Below are positions 58,701 through 64,000 of a stretch of DNA of 64,000 bases, piece after piece (positions within the stretch are counted from its first letter, which is position 1; the number at the start of each line of letters is the position of its first letter). Source of the DNA: Paramecium octaurelia (Eukaryota; Ciliophora; Oligohymenophorea; Peniculida; Parameciidae); assembly GCA_905182995.1 (NCBI GenBank), contig CAJJDP010000053.1, positions 310,001-374,000 on the forward strand, given 5' to 3'. Below the pieces are notes generated by a model. It saw nothing but the letters and a program-made list of their open reading frames with translations. It did not search any database and was not told the DNA's origin. Position numbers and translations under genes: made by a program.

Positions 58701-61201
58701 TTAATATGGATAATAATTCAAAGTTTTTTGAATGATTTCTTAGTAAAAATTCTAAGACATTTCTTCCAAAATGCCATATCTACTTATGACAATGTAATAA
58801 TTCTATTAATTAATTTGTGTTATCAGAGCAGATGATCCAAAATCGCTGTTAGAATAGTTCTCCAATCTCACTTTGGCATATACTGGAATTATAAACTATT
58901 ACTTATTTTTAAGAATCAAAAATCTTTATTCAGCCATTACTATATTCATCCTACCCAATTCAATGAAATTATCTAAATACATGTCATGATATTGTGCAAT
59001 AGAATCTGGCATAAAATGTTTGATATTCTAATTTTTGATATCTTAATCATTTCCTAATATTAAAGATTTAAAAGATTTAGTATAATTTTGTATGGATCCT
59101 CTCTGATTCATGAGTGATATATAAATGATACAAGATTCCTTTTCAAATACTTATTGATTAATTGACTAAATAAATTAATTTGCATATGAGGAATTTCTTC
59201 TAATAGATTTTGGTCTTTTGAGGTTAAAATGTATGTATTTATAAAAAAGATAAACTATTGTATCTAATTCAGATGAAACTGGATTCAATTAATATAAACT
59301 GAATATTTACTACTCTAATTATTATATTTATTGTTGAAGTTCAATTCCCTTTTTGATGATCATTTATAATTACAACTATTAATTCAACAATTGATTGTAC
59401 CATTTCTTATAATTTGTTAATATGATTTAAAAGTTTAATTTAGTAGTATCCAAATTCTAATCATAATCAAAAACCTGTTTGAAATTATATTTCTAATTTT
59501 TTAAATCTTTTTTCTCTATCATTAAGTTGAAATTAAACTTAGCATCTTGAATAAGTTATTCAATGATCATAATTTTCTTTTAGGAGAGCTTTTTGATTTT
59601 AAATTTCAAATTCATAGCCTCATAGAATGCTTTGGTTGGTTTCTTTTGAATTTAAAATAAGAAGTAGATGTATGAAAACTATACATTAGTTTCTAATATT
59701 GACTTTTGAGTTAGATATCTTTCAAAACTATCCTTTATTAAATCAAATAGAAATTATTTAAATTGTTTTTCACTTTTGAATGCAAAGTATTTATTTTCTG
59801 TTTCAGCATCTAATTCTCTTTTCCAAAAATTTACTGATTTTTCTTCATTGTATTAAAAATACTATTTACAAAAGCATTTCTTAACTGCATTATTCTAATA
59901 ATTAAAATCACTTTAATTTCCATAACAATTTCTTAAATGATTAGCAGCTAAACTATGTAATTACAAAGATACATAAGCTCTAATTACTGGTTATCTGAAT
60001 GCTCTCCATTCCTTTTAGTAAGTGATTTTAATTAAATCAAAGATTTTCCTTAGTTTTGATTCAAAAAATCGAAAGTGTTTATCATCTAATTAAAGATATT
60101 GTTTAACTTGCAATTCTTAGATCTTATTTTGTATTTTAATGATTATTGGAGATGCTATGAATACTATTAGATTTATGAATTCAATAGAAAATGTTCCATT
60201 CACAAAACAAAATTGAGCAATATAGAGAAATATAAATTACCCAAGTATCAAAGATTTGATATAATTGATCATTTATTTGCGATTCAGAAATAGAAATGAA
60301 CTTAAAAACAATTAATAAATTGTGAAGAGCAATCCTAGTAATAATTGTAAATTTGGATATTCTTATTGGGTAAAGACCACTATAGCTATTGTGGAATAGA
60401 TGTATTAATTGAGCAAGAGTTCAAGATTGGATTCCTTTTAACCCAAAAAGTCTGGATTCTTGAACTTATAATCAAAAAAGTGGAACATCATAAAGTTATC
60501 AAACAACACGAAAAACAAAAGCACAATGACTGATGTTGTTATTCCCAATGTATGCATCCAATCTAATTCAATTATATAATTATACCATTATTTTCAGATG
60601 GATTCTTGATAAATATGTAGATATTATCTAGCGCACAATAAATGATACTCCAATGAAACAAGTATTTGTAGGTTTACAAAAAGACGGAAACTACATAGGT
60701 TATAAATTTTATAAATTTCATTAACAAATTTTACTATGTTTATAACTATCATTATATATGAAATTTACTTAAGTAGCAGAATCAGTAAAAACTAATTGAT
60801 ATAACCCATTGACTTTATGATTTTTCATGTATTTTTGACTTCTTGTTGTTAAAATTGCTAGCAATCCGATAAAAGAAAATACGATTAATAAAATGATGAA
60901 GCTGAAGTCAATAAAAATTATTTTATTGATACTCGTTGAAGATTAGAATAAGGGGAATACTCTTTATCAATATTAAAATGTACTTAGCAGATTTGAGTAT
61001 CATTATAACCGCATCCATTATTCCTCTTTTCTTTCCCAACTCATCTGATTCGAAAATGCTTCCACTAATATAAATTCCTTATATTTGAAGGGTTTAGAAT
61101 AGTACTAATGCAAAACTCAAATATTTATTTCGCTTGAATGAGTCTCTGATTTGTAAGAATTTTTGAATATAAAAATCCTGAAAAGCTTTTTTAATAACCA
61201 T
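55789..61201 (-). CDS. Very large multi-pass membrane protein with PAS domain (ciliate TM-PAS family)
   Basis: One gene of about 5.4 kb with many short introns, not all placed. Starts MVIKKAFQDFYIQKFLQIRD; the N-terminal third has several membrane helices (FIDFSFIILLIVFSFIGLLA). The middle contains a PAS-like block (RGSIQNYTKSF, TISHDMYLDNFIELGRMN near 58950-58995, then KNKQQFIIPVYAKV). A second group of helices follows (TSILIFGLVLLIILYLVNLI near 57620-57700). It ends LLTLIPFETLQTN and ESKKIYL at 55789. Families of this layout (N-TM, PAS, C-TM) are large in Paramecium and Tetrahymena, related to Dictyostelium tiny-macrocysts proteins, and are thought to be sensory; ligand unknown. Confidence 0.6.
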
Positions 61202-61407
61202 TTTATTTAAAAATGTTTGAAAAATGAAATATTCACATAATACACTAATTAATTATGAGCAAGTAAAACAATAATATAAGGATCATAATTTAAAAGTGAA
61301 ATTTAAGAGAAATTTCGAAATTCTGCAGTTAAGAATACATATTTTCTAATCAATGGCAATTTCAATGAAATGATTATGATTAGTATAATAATAATATATC
61401 CTAAATA

Positions 61408-62419
61408 TCAATTGATTTGATTATTATTAAGGAACATATTCGAATAAGATTTCGATTGAGATTATTGACTTCCGAACGAGGGTTATCTATTTTAATTGAT
61501 AAAATTCGGTTTTATTTAGGATTTTGCATATTAATCCTCCTATTATCCTTATTGTTCTTATTGTTATTTCTTAGCCTACCAATTGTTTAATCTATTTGGT
61601 AGTCAATGTACTTTATACCTTTCAACCATTACTTCAATATCCTTCTAGTGCAATGGCGACTTTGCAGGGGAATCAGGCTCATTCATAGAATTGCTCAATT
61701 ATTCAGTTAAGTCTACATACTGATGTACAAGTTATGAAGTTTTGATTTGCTATTGAAAATTATAGGTAAACGTATTTACATCATTTACAGCTATAGGTAA
61801 TTGTTCTGAATCTACAAATTTAGGATTTGGAGTTTATTGATGTGATAATTCATATTTGCTATCGGTAGCATTTGTTTTAGATTTAAATGAAGATACATCT
61901 AATTACTATTAGCGTTGATATTCTTAATACATGGAACTAGTCATATTTTTAGTATAATAAGGTCCAAAATTGCTAGTGTTCCTCTTAGATTGTTCTAAAA
62001 ATGGAGAATGGAGTAATTACATATAACATTTTCACTGTTTTTTCGAACCTAATACAATCTATCAAAGACTGAGGTATTTGTTAATTCGTGAGTTAACCTA
62101 TTGGCATTGTTGAGAAATTCTCTTGACTAGAAATAAATGAGGGTTGAGTACTTCATCATCATATATCTGTTGTCTTTTCATTTGCTTATTTAAGTTCCAC
62201 CTTAATAAATCATTTATGGATCTTTATAGATTTGCAGATTATTTATTAATCTAGAATAAATGGAGATAATACCTCAGGTTTGAATTGATATTTTTCAAGT
62301 TGAGGTTTTTCTTTGATTCTCTATTTGGAGGAGGGTCTGAAAGAGTTTTTGGCTAGAATTTAGATTCGTAGAAGTTCTTCATTAGTTAATAAGAGTCTTT
62401 GGGATGAGTATTTCTGCAT
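61408..62419 (-). CDS. Hypothetical basic protein
   Basis: 303 residues, introns of 22, 25, 26 and 27 nt, modulo-3 consistent. Starts MQKYSSQRLLLTNEELLRIQ; the N-terminal half is helical and basic (DLLRWNLNKQMKRQQIYDDE, EFLNNANRLTHELTN), the C-terminal half Gln/Ser-rich and probably disordered, ending SKSYSNMFLNNNQIN. The WNLNKQMKRQQIYDDE segment resembles short motifs seen in many ciliate structural proteins, but I assign no family. Its start lies 70 bp downstream of the preceding gene's stop. Confidence 0.6.
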
Positions 62420-62488
62420 AATTTTATATAAATTTTATTTCTTATTATTAAAAATGTGTTAAGATATAATCAATAGTTTAATTGGAAG

Positions 62489-63028
62489 TCATTCGATGAT
62501 ATCAAAGAATTCTTAGATTGTAGTTTATCTTCTAAATCTTCGTTATGGTATTGTAAACCAATCTTTACCATAAATGTTTTCAACATAATCAGTGAATGTA
62601 ATTAATTAATATTACTTACTCTCTTTATGTTATTTTAATTAAGTATTAATTGGAGTATTGTTATTAAAGAAATCTTCAACATCGTTCTTCACTTCTATTT
62701 TCAAGGAAGGTTAAGATTAAAAATTTTCTTTTCTTCTGAATCTACAGGTTTTATATTGTTATTGTGTTTGATGGATAGTATCAACATTATCCATTTTGGA
62801 TAACATTTTTCTAAGATTAAATTCTGACGGTATATGAGTTCTTAAAGTATTTTAGCTTTCAATTAAGTTGTCAATACTGTCTAATTTGATTGGTGACTGA
62901 TTGGAGGAAACTTTAGACTTAGATTTATCAGGTGATTTCAATGGAGAGGAGAATAAAGTATCTTAATCATAATCATTATTGAATAAATTCTTAGTAATTG
63001 AGGAGAGGTTAGTTTTCCTGTTTGTCAT
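62489..63028 (-). CDS. Hypothetical protein
   Basis: 179 residues, intronless, modulo-3 consistent. Starts MTNRKTNLSSITKNLFNN; Ser/Asn-rich N-terminal half, then KMLSKMDNVDTIHQTQQQ, an acidic patch (VKNDVEDFFNNN) and a compact end, DYVENIYGKDWFTIPQRRFR then TTIQEFFDIIE. The C-terminal 35 residues look folded. No family recognised. Confidence 0.55.
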
Positions 63029-63134
63029 TTTAATTTTATAATTCTAAATTTTAATATTTGTGATTTTCATTTTCAATATATGTTTAACATAAGTTATATT
63101 GTGATTAAATCATAAACAAATTTATTCTAAGTGT

Positions 63135-63740
63135 TCATTCTTGGGAACTAGAACCTGATATTTCATGGTTTTACTGTGTGTTATTAGTTAAAAACAAAGT
63201 ACGTTATTCTTAAATTAATTATTGTATGTTTAAATGTGTCTCTTTTTATTTCAGTTTAATTTTATAATGTTATTCCATAGGTATAGAATTGAATACTCGA
63301 TTTTATTCTTCTTAACGTATTCTTTTGTAATTCCAACTGTTTTCTAGATTTCGAACATCTTAGAAATATTTTCTATTTTATTCTAATAAACTTTCATTTT
63401 GTTTATTTTAAGAATTCAAACTTTTTTTATCATGCAATAATCCACAAATTCTTGCATGATTAATAATTTAGTTCATTTCGCAAGCAGTGTAAATTTTTGT
63501 ATGTAAAGATCTTCTATCTGAACTTTGTAAGATACTCTCGTCATTTTATTTTAACGATTTCGATCTCTACCTGTTAATATAATCTAGATGCAATGGAGTG
63601 ATATTATTTTCCGTAGGTTCTGGAGGTATTACTTTCAGACTATGTTTGATATATTTATACTTTGAAATTCCCAACAAAGCTCTGTATTTTTTAATGTATT
63701 ATTATTTCCATTTGATTTTACTCGGATTTTCTAATATCAT
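63135..63740 (-). CDS. Hypothetical basic, Gln/Lys-rich protein
   Basis: 201 residues, single exon, start MILENPSKIKWKQQYIKKYR. The N-terminal 60 residues could be a small folded unit (LLGISKYKYIKHSLKVIPPE); the rest is helical and Gln-rich (HKEQ-like repeats, LKQKETHLNIQQLIQEQR). Ends NHEISGSSSQE. No family recognised. Confidence 0.55.
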
Positions 63741-63830
63741 TTAAATTATAATTATTGAGGTCCAATTAAAATTAAAATCCTTTGAAATATTGTAATATAT
63801 AATTAAAAATGATTATCAGCAAAATAATAA

Positions 63831-64000
63831 ATGAATCATTCAAAATAGACTAAACAAAAGTCCAACATTGAGGATTTTTCAGAATCTGAATAAGAGGAAA
63901 CATTAAGAAAATCTTTGAACGCATAATCCTAATCCTTATTTTAAACTTCCTTGTTCACTGCCTTAGATTCGCAAGTTAAACAATTTAACAAGAAACCAAT
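63831..64000 (+). CDS. N-terminal fragment of an unknown protein (3' partial)
   Basis: An ATG at 63831 opens a frame that continues to the right edge. It starts MNHSKQTKQKSNIEDFSESE and continues Ser/Gln-rich with an acidic patch. Only 56 residues are visible, so nothing can be said about the family. It is divergent from the previous gene (start 63740), with 90 bp between. Confidence 0.6.

Noticed and set aside
62470..62580. An intron near the end of the 62.5-63.0 kb gene (ending LQLNY)
   Set aside because: The unspliced frame gives a better C-terminus (DYVENIYGKDWFTIPQRRFR) and satisfies the modulo-3 check.
1..64000. Standard-code reading, with most genes broken by stops (pseudogenes or contamination)
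   Set aside because: Conserved proteins (HDAC, eL8, CTU1, UPRT, Rab, P5B ATPase) are intact only when TAA/TAG are Gln, so the breaks are an artefact of the code table.
1..64000. tRNA, rRNA, CRISPR or mobile elements
   Set aside because: I looked for T-loop consensus, rRNA-like conserved blocks, regular spaced repeats and transposase motifs, and found none; a covariance-model search would be decisive for tRNAs and snoRNAs.

Overview
This is a gene-dense, AT-rich (I estimate under 30% G+C) piece of a ciliate macronuclear genome. It fits Paramecium best. Almost every protein reads through TAA and TAG and ends only at TGA, and family alignments show TAA/TAG standing for glutamine (NCBI table 6). 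Introns are tiny (mostly 20-31 nt, GTA...TAG type). Neighbouring genes are often only 10-150 bp apart, and both strands are used equally. I see no rRNA, tRNA, CRISPR array, transposon or telomere. All exon joins below were built by hand from reading frames and splice motifs. For most genes I checked that start, stop and summed intron lengths agree modulo 3.

1-16.6 kb: the tail of an unknown gene, a Ser/Thr kinase, a PWWP chromatin reader, an armadillo-repeat protein ending in a C2H2 finger, two coiled-coil genes, a class I histone deacetylase, an EF-hand-like protein, an unknown basic protein, an OB-fold/zinc-ribbon protein and a low-complexity protein. 16.6-25.8 kb: coiled-coil genes, a protein with a CDCA7-type CXXC zinc domain, an OFA-type MFS transporter, a Tra2-like SR factor and a NEK kinase. 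25.9-38.5 kb: prolidase, a four-span membrane protein, a P5B ATPase, a short NOT3/5 subunit, ribosomal protein eL8, a TPR protein, an SCP/FCP-like phosphatase and a long coiled coil.

38.9-52.3 kb: a zinc-finger/vWFA/alpha-kinase protein, the tRNA thiolase CTU1, an LSM14/Scd6 protein, a p24 cargo receptor, a cysteine-rich surface protein, an R2R3 Myb protein, UPRT and a Rab GTPase. 52.4-64 kb: a 1051-residue protein with a poly-Q run coded by (TAA)12, a very large PAS-containing membrane protein, three unknown genes and the start of one running off the right edge.

The genes do not form one pathway. They are the usual ciliate mix of chromatin and RNA control (PWWP, HDAC, CXXC-R1, Tra2, NOT3/5, LSM14, CTU1, eL8), signalling (three kinases, a phosphatase, Rab) and membrane functions. 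The most unusual protein is the 914-residue zinc-finger/vWFA/alpha-kinase at 38888-41632.
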